Positions 46,101-53,925 of a stretch of 64,000 nt of DNA are shown one piece after another (the stretch's first letter is position 1; the number at the start of each line of letters is the position of its first letter). The position numbers and the translations under genes are program-made. Source of the stretch: Paenibacillus lentus (GTDB lineage Bacteria; Bacillota; Bacilli; Paenibacillales; Paenibacillaceae); assembly GCF_003931855.1 (NCBI RefSeq), contig NZ_CP034248.1, positions 2,728,001 through 2,792,000 on the forward strand, read 5' to 3'. A model generated the notes under the pieces. It was not told where the DNA came from, did not search any database, and saw only the letters and a program-made list of their open reading frames with translations.

Positions 46101-47157
46101 ATTGCCGAATCCTGCTTTGGAAGATCAGAACCGCACCGCGCCGGATTGGGTTATCGGCTTCATCGCTGCCGAGCAGTTCATGACCGCTGGTGCCCAAGCA
46201 GCAGCAACCAAGACCTGGGCGCCGGAGGAAAAGGCGATGCTGCAAGCACTGGTGTCGGGCGGCCCTGTGCCCATTCGGCCAACGGACGACGCGGAGCTGG
46301 ACCATGCCGTTCAATCCCGGCTGGATTGGCGTTATCCTTATGAGCTGGCCGGGCGCATTTCGGCCAAAACTTCAGTCACTGAAATGAAGGCGCTGTTGAC
46401 GCTGCAGGAAGAACCGTCACTAGATTGGTTTGCTGTGGAGGAAGCGCGTGTTGAGCGGCGGAATGCCCTCGAAGAGAAGGTCGAGTATAAGCTGCACTTA
46501 AGACGGCCGCGCTTTATGGAGGAGAAGCGGATGACGCCGACCGAACGAGGCACCGCTTATCATGTGCTCATGCAGCATTTACCTTTTGACGGTCAGGCAA
46601 GTGAGGATACCGTTCAACTAACACTGCAGCAGCTAGTGGAGAAGCAGATCATGTCCCAGGAACAGAGCAGGGAGATGGATGCTGTGCGGGTTGCTGATTT
46701 TTTGCGGAGTCCGCTTGGCGATTTACTTCGACAGGCTGACTGGATCAGACGGGAGATGCCATTTAGCTACGGCTTGTCCGCCGCAGAGGCATATCCGCGC
46801 TTTGCTTCGCCTCACGTCGATCCGGATCAACAATCCAAGGCAGCAGGTGGGCTGTCTGTATCCGGCGAACTAGAGGGAACGGAAGCATCGGGACAACTCT
46901 CTTTCCAACAGCTTGAGGGCGAGACCGTGCTAATTCAAGGAATTATCGACTGTATATTCGCTGTAGGCGACAAATTATATCTGCTGGACTATAAAAGTGA
47001 CCGCGTTCTGGAGCATCTTGGGGGCGTGCCCGTCTTAACGGAAACTTATCGCTTTCAGCTTGAGCTGTATGCTAAGGCGATTGAACATATCATGGGGCGC
47101 AAGGTAGATGAAAAATGGCTGTACTTTTTCGATCATGGGGAAGCGGTCAAATTATAA
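43153..47157 (+). CDS. addA: ATP-dependent helicase/nuclease subunit AddA
   Basis: The 1334-residue UvrD/RecB-type protein has Walker [15 protein letters not shown] (about 34-47), [26 protein letters not shown] and [21 protein letters not shown] among its helicase motifs. The C-terminal nuclease motif is [9 protein letters not shown]. ATG codons at 43153 and 43156 are both possible. A stretch after the helicase core (about 1060-1120) looks less conserved and may be species-specific linker. Confidence 0.96.
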   Translation: [1334 protein letters not shown]

Positions 47158-47203
47158 AGCCGAGAAGTAGAAGTAGAACCAATTTATAGAGGGGGAGCAG
47201 GCC

Positions 47204-48388
47204 ATGCGTATTTTGCATACGGGAGACTGGCATTTAGGGAGGACACTGGAAGGGCGCAGCCGTTTTAGGGAACAGGAGATGTTCATGGATGAGCTGGTAC
47301 AGCTTTCAAGTGATCAGCAAGTCGACATGATTTTGATGGCTGGCGATGTGTATGATAGCGTAAACCCGCCGGCCGCTGCTGAGGCATTGTTCTACGATAC
47401 GGTGGCCCGGCTAAATGATCAGGGCTGCCAACTTGTTGTCATTGCTGGAAATCATGACCAGCCCGAACGGATTTCCGCTGTTTCTCCGCTTGTTTCGCAG
47501 CGTGGGATTACGCTTGTCGGCCTTCCCTCCTCCCGAAGCGTGACTGTAGATATAGCGCGAAGCGGGGAGCGAGCCGTCATTGCCGCCCTGCCATATCCTT
47601 CGGAATCGAGATTATCCGAGCTGCTGGCCGAAGATGGAGATGAGCGAGAGCTTCGCTTGGCATACAGCGCCAAGGTCGGCAAACTTATGCGGCAATTGGC
47701 TGGGGAGTTCCGGGCGGATACAGTAAACCTTGCGATGAGCCACATTTATGTGCTTGGCGGCGTGGAATCGGACTCCGAGCGTCCAATTCAAGTCGGCGGC
47801 GCTTACACGGTAGATCCTTCAGCTCTGGATGTTGGCGCGCAATATACGGCATTAGGGCATCTGCATCGCCCACAGCTTGTCAAAGGCAGCGGGTTGATTC
47901 GTTATAGCGGTTCTCCGCTTGCCTACAGCTTCTCGGAGGCTGGGCAGGCGAAGTCCGTTATGCTGCTTGATGTAGCGCCAGGAAGTATCCCGGTGACAGA
48001 GGAGCTCCATCTGAGCAGCGGCCGTCCCCTGGTGCGATGGTCATGCCGGGGGGGATTGGAGGAAGCGCATCGCTGGCTGGAAGAGGGACGGGATAGCCAT
48101 GCATTTATTGATTTAGAAATCAGTCTGACCGAAGCGATGTCGATGAGCGAAATTCAGGCACTGCGTAAAGCGCATGAAGGAATTGTGCATATCCGCCCGA
48201 TTTATCCTGGACGTGATGAGGAACAGGCGGTTGCTGCACGCGCCCAAATGCCGGTGCATGAGTTGTTCCGTAAATTTTATCAGCGGCAAAGCGGGGGAGC
48301 GGAGCCAGAGGAAGAATTGGTCGACTTGTTTATGTCGCTTGTAGCGGATGAAGAAGCCGCCGTTCATAAAGAGGAGGAGGAGCTATGA
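47204..48388 (+). CDS. sbcD: Exonuclease subunit SbcD (Mre11 type)
   Basis: The 394-residue metallophosphoesterase has motifs HTGDWHLGR, AGDVYDSVNPP, AGNHDQPER, SHIYVLGG and GHLHRPQ that bind two metals. It is the nuclease partner of SbcC and opens hairpins and DNA ends. The ATG follows GGGGGAG, and the end overlaps sbcC by four bases. Confidence 0.95.
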   Translation: MRILHTGDWHLGRTLEGRSRFREQEMFMDELVQLSSDQQVDMILMAGDVYDSVNPPAAAEALFYDTVARLNDQGCQLVVIAGNHDQPERISAVSPLVSQRGITLVGLPSSRSVTVDIARSGERAVIAALPYPSESRLSELLAEDGDERELRLAYSAKVGKLMRQLAGEFRADTVNLAMSHIYVLGGVESDSERPIQVGGAYTVDPSALDVGAQYTALGHLHRPQLVKGSGLIRYSGSPLAYSFSEAGQAKSVMLLDVAPGSIPVTEELHLSSGRPLVRWSCRGGLEEAHRWLEEGRDSHAFIDLEISLTEAMSMSEIQALRKAHEGIVHIRPIYPGRDEEQAVAARAQMPVHELFRKFYQRQSGGAEPEEELVDLFMSLVADEEAAVHKEEEEL

Positions 48389-51300
48389 AGCCGATATCGC
48401 TAAAGCTATCCGGCCTGCAGAGTTATCGAAGCATGCAGGAGATTGATTTTACAGCTCTGTGCGATACGGGGTTGTTTGGGATATTCGGCCCGACTGGAAG
48501 CGGAAAGTCCACGATTCTCGATGCGATTACGCTAGCGATGTATGGTAAAGTAGGCCGTGCCTCGGGAGGAACGCAGGGAATTATGAACCATTCGGAGGAT
48601 TCGTTGTTCGTGGCTTTTACCTTTGAATTGGCATCGGCGCAGGGCGAGGAGCGTTATCGGGTTGAGCGCCGCTTCAAGCGGCAAAACGATATTTCGGTCA
48701 GCAACACGATTAGTCGATTCATCGAAATATCACCTGAAGGCGAAAAGGTTGTGGCTGATAAACTGGCCGATGTGACGCGCTGCGTGGAAGAGAAAATTGG
48801 GCTGAAGATGGATGATTTTACGCGGGCAGTCGTCCTTCCCCAGGGTAAATTCGCTGAGTTTCTCTCGCTCAAGGGGGCGGAGCGCAGAGCGATGCTGCAG
48901 CGTCTGTTTCACTTGGAAAAATATGGCGATTTACTTGCTCAGAAACTGAGCCGTAAAGTGAAGGAGAACGATCAAGCGCATAAAGAGCTTGCTGCAGAGC
49001 AGCAGGGACTGGGCGACGCCTCGGAGACTGCGCTGCGCGAGGCGGAGGCTGCGCTGAAGGCGGCCGCGGCATTGGCCGAGGCGCGTCGGCGCGAGCTTGT
49101 CGAGGCGCAGCAGCGCAGCGAGAAGCTCGCCAAGGTGCGCGAGCTTAGCCTCGAGCGCAGCGCGCGTGCCGCGCAGCTCGCCAAGGTGCGCGAGCGCGAT
49201 GGCGCCGTCGCCGAGCTGGAGGCGCGGCTTGCGGCCGCTGCTGCTGCGGAGCGGATCAGGCCGACGCTGGCGGCCTGGAAGGAAGCGCAGCAGCTTGCCG
49301 CTTCGCGAGCGGCGGCCGCAGGACAGGCTCGCGAGGCCGCTGCGGTGGCGGCGGAGAGCGCCCGCGCGGCGACGGAGGCGGCTGAAGCGGCCGCGGCTGA
49401 GCTTGGGCGCGAGGAGCCTGTGCTGCTGCTCCGCATGGATCAGCTCGAGCAGGCGAAGGTGCTGCAGGCGGAATGCGATGAACTGCAAGCGGAAGTGAAG
49501 CAACTGCAAGCTAAGCGTGAGCAGGGAAGTGAGCAGCACCGTCAGCTCGGCGAAGAGCTGGGCAAGCAGGAGCAGCTGCTAGCCAAGGCGCAGCAGCGCA
49601 AGCAGGAGCTGGAGGAGCGGTTGAAGCAGAACGAGGTGAAGGCCTCCGATCGCAGACACATCCAAGATGCGCTTTCCCGGCAGCAAAGAATAAATAATGC
49701 TCGTGAGGCTCTGAATAAGGCCGAAACGGATGAGCATAAGCATTTGCAGCAGTCTACAGAGGTTAACACCCGCCTGGAGACGCTGATCAAAGAGGAAGCA
49801 AGGAATATAGAAGAGCGTCAAGAGCTAATCGGCAAGGCTTGGCAAGTGAAGGAGAGGTTGGCAGGGCTTAAAGCTGCGACGATTGGACTTGAAGAACGAA
49901 TAGAGCTCCATGACACAGCGTTGAGGCGCTTCGCTAAAGAACGGGACGAGCATCAGTGGTCCTTGCGATTAGCCGAGGCGCTAAGCAGTGGGCAACCATG
50001 CCCGGTATGCGGCTCCACTGAGCACCCGTTACCAGCGGCTCCAAATACAGATACAAGCGGCCTTCAATTAGGTGAGTCAGAACTGGAGAAGGTCAGAGTC
50101 CTGTTAGCACAGGCACGCGATCTCCGCTACGAGGTGTCCAGAGATTCGGATGCATACAGCAGTATGTTAAGTACGATAGAGGCTCAGGTTGGGAATCAGG
50201 CTCATGCTTCAAACCAGGAGCAAGGTGATTTCGCTCTTTTTGCGGCATATCAGGAAGCTGCAGCATCGCGTTCCCTTGAAATCCCTGCATTGCAGCCCAT
50301 TACTTCTGCTGATGCAGTAGATACACACCAAGTAGATTTGATTATGGAATCTCCTGAAGCAATAACTGTATTGGTACAGCAATATGAAAGCTTGAAGAAC
50401 GAGCAGGCTGATTGGCGCGATGAGTTCGATGCTATTGAGAAACAAGCTCAATCATTACATCATAAATTAGCTGAAATACAGAGCAAGCTGGCCACGGCTA
50501 GGGCAGAGGCGGCCTCGGCTGCCACGTTGGCCGAACAGTCTCGTCAAACCTGTCTGGCATGCCGGGATGACCTTGCTAAACTAGTTCAGGAATGGGAGGA
50601 AGAGCATCCTGGTTTTTCTCCTGAGGAAGCAGTAAGCCGAATGGAACAAATTCACGAACGCGACCAGATCACGGAGGAGATCAAGCAACGTTTGCTTCTT
50701 AGCATACCTTTTATCGAGGAGAAGACAGCGAAGATCGTTCAGTTACAGCGTGAAATCACCGAACTCGATAAATTATTGCTGCAATGGGAAGTTCAACTCC
50801 AGGGCAAAGAGGATTTGCTCCGTGATAAAAAGGCAAGGCTCACGACGTGGATCGGTGAGGAATCCGTCGAAATTCTACTACAGAAAACTCGACAGCGCAT
50901 TGAGTTGCTGCGGACAAGGGCCGAAGCAAGCAAGCAGCGTCAATCAGCAGCGGAGATAGAACGTCAACGGCTGAGTCAGGAAGATGTGCTGGCGCAGCAA
51001 GCTGCCTTGGCCGCTCAGGAGCAGGAAGCGAAGCAGCTGGAGCAGTGGCAGGCAGAATTGGCAGCTTCTCCATTCGATCATGAACAGCAAGTCTCGGAGG
51101 CGCTCATGGACGGGGAGCAGATGAAGTCCCTGGAGCAGCAAATTCAATCGCATCGGGATGCCGAGCGAGAGCTGGTGATTAATCTCAAGGAGCTAGAGGC
51201 TAAGCTGGAAGGCCGTAATGTAACGGAAGAGGAGTGGCAGGAGTGCAGCGAAGCCTTACGATTGGCCAAAGAGCAGGACGAGGCTGCATTGCAACTGAAG

Positions 51301-51900
51301 GCAAGGACACAGCGAGATTTAGAGGATCTTGAAAAGAGGCATATCCGCTGGCAGGAGCTCGAGGGAGCTCGATTGAAGCGAGTGCATGAGGCTGAATTGC
51401 TTGCAAAGCTTCAATCTTCTCTCCGGGGGAATGCATTCGTGGAGTATGTAGCGGAAGAGCAGTTGATGAATGTCAGCCAGGCCGCCTCACAGCGGCTGCG
51501 ATTTCTGACGAACCAGAGGTATGCGCTGGAGTGCGATTCCGGTGGCGGATTCGTGATTCGCGACGATGCTAATGGCGGAGTAAAGCGGCCCGTAGCTACT
51601 CTGTCAGGCGGAGAGACATTCCTTACTTCCCTGGCCCTAGCATTGGCTCTATCCGCGCAAATACAGCTTCGCGGCCAGTATCCGCTACAGTTTTTCTTCT
51701 TGGATGAAGGCTTTGGAACACTGGATCCAGAGCTGCTGGATACGGTTATAACTTCTTTAGAACACCTTCATCACGACCATCTGTCCGTCGGAATTATTAG
51801 TCACGTGGCTGAGCTTCGCGCTAGATTGGCCCGTAAGCTGATCGTCATCCCTGCAGAAAGCGGTGGCGAGGGCTCGCGGGTTATGCTGGAGAGCTTGTAG
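48385..51900 (+). CDS. sbcC: Exonuclease subunit SbcC (Rad50 type)
   Basis: The 1171-residue SMC-like ATPase has Walker A GPTGSGKSTILDA (about 36-48), two long coiled coils around the zinc hook CPVC (in GQPCPVCGSTEHPL, near residue 540), and the C-terminal signature LSGGETFLTSLALALALS with Walker B FFLDEGFG. Residues about 210-355 are an Ala/Arg/Glu-rich coiled coil encoded by strikingly GC-rich DNA (about 49010-49450). It tethers ends while SbcD cuts. Confidence 0.95.
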   Translation: MKPISLKLSGLQSYRSMQEIDFTALCDTGLFGIFGPTGSGKSTILDAITLAMYGKVGRASGGTQGIMNHSEDSLFVAFTFELASAQGEERYRVERRFKRQNDISVSNTISRFIEISPEGEKVVADKLADVTRCVEEKIGLKMDDFTRAVVLPQGKFAEFLSLKGAERRAMLQRLFHLEKYGDLLAQKLSRKVKENDQAHKELAAEQQGLGDASETALREAEAALKAAAALAEARRRELVEAQQRSEKLAKVRELSLERSARAAQLAKVRERDGAVAELEARLAAAAAAERIRPTLAAWKEAQQLAASRAAAAGQAREAAAVAAESARAATEAAEAAAAELGREEPVLLLRMDQLEQAKVLQAECDELQAEVKQLQAKREQGSEQHRQLGEELGKQEQLLAKAQQRKQELEERLKQNEVKASDRRHIQDALSRQQRINNAREALNKAETDEHKHLQQSTEVNTRLETLIKEEARNIEERQELIGKAWQVKERLAGLKAATIGLEERIELHDTALRRFAKERDEHQWSLRLAEALSSGQPCPVCGSTEHPLPAAPNTDTSGLQLGESELEKVRVLLAQARDLRYEVSRDSDAYSSMLSTIEAQVGNQAHASNQEQGDFALFAAYQEAAASRSLEIPALQPITSADAVDTHQVDLIMESPEAITVLVQQYESLKNEQADWRDEFDAIEKQAQSLHHKLAEIQSKLATARAEAASAATLAEQSRQTCLACRDDLAKLVQEWEEEHPGFSPEEAVSRMEQIHERDQITEEIKQRLLLSIPFIEEKTAKIVQLQREITELDKLLLQWEVQLQGKEDLLRDKKARLTTWIGEESVEILLQKTRQRIELLRTRAEASKQRQSAAEIERQRLSQEDVLAQQAALAAQEQEAKQLEQWQAELAASPFDHEQQVSEALMDGEQMKSLEQQIQSHRDAERELVINLKELEAKLEGRNVTEEEWQECSEALRLAKEQDEAALQLKARTQRDLEDLEKRHIRWQELEGARLKRVHEAELLAKLQSSLRGNAFVEYVAEEQLMNVSQAASQRLRFLTNQRYALECDSGGGFVIRDDANGGVKRPVATLSGGETFLTSLALALALSAQIQLRGQYPLQFFFLDEGFGTLDPELLDTVITSLEHLHHDHLSVGIISHVAELRARLARKLIVIPAESGGEGSRVMLESL
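49124..49195 (+). repeat. Direct repeat inside sbcC coiled coil
   Basis: The same 21-base segment occurs at 49124-49144 and 49175-49195, 51 bases apart (17 codons, in frame). The flanks are also similar, so a 51-base unit appears to have been duplicated and then diverged. It encodes LAKVRE twice. Confidence 0.75.
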
Positions 51901-51997
51901 CAGAAGGCCAGCAGATGGAAAGTTTTTATTAAGAAGAGACAACTATTTAACTCGAATTATTATGATTAAAAAAAGGCGTAAAACAATTTCGTGAAAG

Positions 51998-52046
51998 CGT
52001 GATGTACATCACAGATACAGTTTCATCCGGCTGTTATACTACAGTT
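51998..52046 (+). promoter_or_regulatory. CRP/FNR-type site and extended -10 promoter
   Basis: CGTGATGTACATCACA (51998-52013) contains a perfect 14-bp palindrome and matches TGTGA-N6-TCACA at nine of ten positions. TGTTATACT (52032-52040) is an extended -10 with no good -35. If transcription starts 7 bases after the hexamer (52047), the palindrome is centred at -41.5, the standard class II activation position for FNR and CRP. A Rex-type site is an alternative reading. Confidence 0.6.
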
Positions 52047-52166
52047 AGCCGACATCATTTTGCAAGCACCCCGTCGGACGTATTGGTGACAGAGACTCTT
52101 TTGGGTCCAATACGTCCGTACGATCAGCGAACTCGTTCTCGAGGGAGCTGGGTGCTTCTTTTTTTT
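52047..52166 (+). ncRNA. Candidate small structured RNA or leader, about 120 nt
   Basis: A closing helix AAGCACCC (52064-52071) with GGGTGCTT (52150-52157) encloses two arms: CGGACGTATTGG (52075-52086) with CCAATACGTCCG (52107-52118), and CAGC-gaa-CTCG with CGAG-gga-GCTG (52125-52150). Eight T follow at 52159-52166. The 5' part CCGAC (52049-52053) can alternatively pair with GTCGG (52073-52077), competing with the first arm. It resembles an independent terminated sRNA, or a conditional leader of the HIT gene 49 bases on. I recognise no known family. Confidence 0.5.
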
Positions 52167-52214
52167 GCTAATTTTAGGTATGATGGTACATATATATTCG
52201 TAGGAGGCATTGAA

Positions 52215-52580
52215 ATGGAAAATTGTTTGTTTTGCAAAATTGCGAATGGATCCGTCCCATCAAACAAAGTGTACGAAGATGATACTTTTCTCGTGTTCCA
52301 TGATATTCAGCCGGCAGCGCCCACACATGTGCTAATTATTCCCAAAAAACATATTGCAACGATGAATGATGTGGGGCCTGAGGATTATGCAATGATCGGA
52401 GAATTACATCGTGTAGCCCAGGAGGCGGCGAAAAAGCTGGGGGTTGCCGAGACGGGCTATCGCCTCATCAATAACTGCGGCCCTGACAGTGGACAAGCAG
52501 TCTATCATATTCACTACCATTTGATAGGCGGAGCGAAACTTGGTGCGCTTGTTCAAAGTTCCGATTCACACGCCATCTAA
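52215..52580 (+). CDS. HIT-family nucleotide-binding protein (Hint type)
   Basis: The 121-residue protein starts MENCLFCKIANGSVPSNKVY and has the histidine triad H-I-H-Y-H in YHIHYHLIGG near residue 101. It hydrolyses or binds nucleoside phosphoramidates and dinucleotides. The ATG at 52215 follows TAGGAGG; the frame is open for 72 codons upstream, but these cover the structured RNA and do not look coding. Confidence 0.93.
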   Translation: MENCLFCKIANGSVPSNKVYEDDTFLVFHDIQPAAPTHVLIIPKKHIATMNDVGPEDYAMIGELHRVAQEAAKKLGVAETGYRLINNCGPDSGQAVYHIHYHLIGGAKLGALVQSSDSHAI

Positions 52581-52622
52581 AAATTTCAAGTTGAAAATGA
52601 ATGATAAAAACTAGGTGTTTGG

Positions 52623-52652
52623 TTGACACCCTATTTATTTTTCCCCTATAAT
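52623..52652 (+). promoter_or_regulatory. sigma-A promoter of rpsU-yqeY
   Basis: TTGACA (52623-52628), an 18-bp spacer and TATAAT (52647-52652), both perfect hexamers. Confidence 0.85.
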
Positions 52653-52710
52653 GAAGTGTGATGAACCGTGTTATGCTCTTGGACGGTCTGGTCGGAGGGA
52701 GGGAAAACTG

Positions 52711-52884
52711 GTGTCTGAAACTAAAGTTCGCAAAAACGAGACGATTGATGCTGCACTTCGTCGCTTTAAGCGTTCCATCGCAAAGGATGGCGTATTGGCT
52801 GAGGTGAAGAAACGCAAGCATTATGAAAAGCCAAGCGTAAAGCGCAAGAAAAAGTCCGAGGCTGCTCGTAAGAGAAAGTTTTAG
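52711..52884 (+). CDS. rpsU: 30S ribosomal protein S21
   Basis: The 57-residue very basic protein starts [21 protein letters not shown] and has the S21 tail rich in Lys and Arg. The GTG at 52711 lies after GGAGGGAGGG; earlier in-frame codons fall in the promoter. It is followed by yqeY, the usual Firmicute pair. Confidence 0.95.
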   Translation: MSETKVRKNETIDAALRRFKRSIAKDGVLAEVKKRKHYEKPSVKRKKKSEAARKRKF

Positions 52885-52900
52885 GAGGAATTAGCTACCA

Positions 52901-53344
52901 ATGAATCTTAGCGAGCGATTGAACGAAGATATGAAGCAAGCGATGAAGAGTCAAGACAAGTTCAAACTCTCCACCATTCGAATGGTTCGTGCTACGATCA
53001 AGAATCTTGAAATAGATTTGAAAAGACCTTTGAACGATAATGAAGTGCTTGATATCCTAAGTCGTGAAATCAAACAGCGCAAAGATGCCCTCCAAGAATT
53101 TGAAAATGCAGGACGCGATGATCTTGCTGCAAAGGTCAAAGCTGAAGCTGAGATTATTGCCGTGTACCTTCCTGAACAGCTTACAGAAGAAGAAATTAAA
53201 GTCATTGTACAGCAGACCATCCAGGAAACCGGTGCTTCTTCGAAGGCGGATATCGGGAAAGTCATGAGCGCCCTAATGCCCAAGGTCAAAGGCCGGGCAG
53301 ACGGTAAGCTTGTGAATCAAGCGGTTCAGCAGCTTTTGCAATAG
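52901..53344 (+). CDS. yqeY: YqeY/GatB-like domain protein
   Basis: The 147-residue protein starts [26 protein letters not shown] and ends [21 protein letters not shown], the YqeY/GatB tail domain. It resembles the tRNA-binding tail of amidotransferase GatB, but its role is not settled. It starts 16 bases after rpsU behind AGGAGG. Confidence 0.92.
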   Translation: MNLSERLNEDMKQAMKSQDKFKLSTIRMVRATIKNLEIDLKRPLNDNEVLDILSREIKQRKDALQEFENAGRDDLAAKVKAEAEIIAVYLPEQLTEEEIKVIVQQTIQETGASSKADIGKVMSALMPKVKGRADGKLVNQAVQQLLQ

Positions 53345-53354
53345 CATACGCAAA

Positions 53355-53390
53355 TGAACACCTTCTACATTCTGTAGAAGGTGTTTTTTG
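53355..53390 (+). terminator. Terminator after yqeY
   Basis: AACACCTTCTAC (53357-53368) pairs perfectly with GTAGAAGGTGTT (53374-53385), followed by TTTT. Confidence 0.92.
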
Positions 53391-53553
53391 TGTGTAATTA
53401 AAGTTAGTGATGTAGACACATGAAATACTGTTGCTCTACGAAACAGCAGCATATGAATTCAAATATAAGCATAATCCAGTTAAACTCCAAGCTGAATTTT
53501 ATAAAAAGGGTACCTGTTAAACAGTTTATCTCCCCTGCCTCCTTTTTATCCGG

Positions 53554-53589
53554 CTCTCATAAATTCATTCTCTCTCATAAATTCATTCT
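53554..53589 (+). repeat. Perfect 18-bp tandem repeat upstream of yqfC
   Basis: CTCTCATAAATTCATTCT occurs twice without gap (53554-53571 and 53572-53589). Confidence 0.95.
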
Positions 53590-53603
53590 TGGGCGCATAT
53601 TTT
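53575..53603 (+). promoter_or_regulatory. Possible sigma-E promoter of yqfCD
   Basis: TCATAAA (53575-53581, in the second repeat copy) and CATATTTT (53596-53603) are 14 bp apart and loosely resemble sigma-E -35 and -10 elements. In B. subtilis yqfC and yqfD belong to the mother-cell sigma-E set. Confidence 0.35.
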
Positions 53604-53632
53604 GTAGGGTAGAGGAAGGAGGGTTGCCTCAA

Positions 53633-53920
53633 ATGAGCCAGCTATCACGGAGAATTCGCAAATGGGCGGTCGAAGCGCTCGACTTGCCGGGGGATCTTGT
53701 ATTCGATTTACCGAGGCTCACCATGATCGGCAACAAGCAACTGCTGATTGAGAATCATCATGGCCTAGTTCACTTCTCTCCAGAGGAAATGCATCTTGAG
53801 TTAAAGCAGGGGATGCTGAAGGTGGAGGGAGCAGAGCTTGTGATCAAGGCAATCATGCCCGAGGAAATCATGATTGAAGGCCGGATTTTCGGCATTAAAT
53901 ATCAGGGAGTGGAGGAGTGA
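53633..53920 (+). CDS. yqfC: Sporulation protein YqfC
   Basis: The 95-residue protein begins MSQLSRRIRKWAVEALDLPG and has DLPRLTMIGNKQLLIENHHG and IEGRIFGIKYQG, matching the YqfC family (YabP-like fold). The ATG at 53633 is used because the in-frame TTG at 53624 touches the ribosome site AGGAGGG. Upstream in-frame codons cover the tandem repeat and are unlikely to be translated. It is coupled to yqfD. Confidence 0.88.
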   Translation: MSQLSRRIRKWAVEALDLPGDLVFDLPRLTMIGNKQLLIENHHGLVHFSPEEMHLELKQGMLKVEGAELVIKAIMPEEIMIEGRIFGIKYQGVEE

Positions 53921-53925
53921 ATCGC

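Larger units (their letters stand above)
51901..52214. other. Intergenic region before the HIT gene
   Basis: About 310 bases without a protein gene. It contains an FNR/CRP-type palindrome, an extended -10 promoter, a strongly structured RNA segment with T8 end (see separate entries) and the HIT ribosome site. The first 90 bases show nothing recognisable. Confidence 0.75.

Noticed and set aside
51999-52214. 72-codon upstream extension of the HIT gene
   Set aside because: It covers the structured RNA segment and its promoter; HIT homology begins at 52215.
53420-53632. 71-codon upstream extension of yqfC
   Set aside because: It translates the tandem repeat and low-complexity DNA, and the domain starts at the ATG with the ribosome site.
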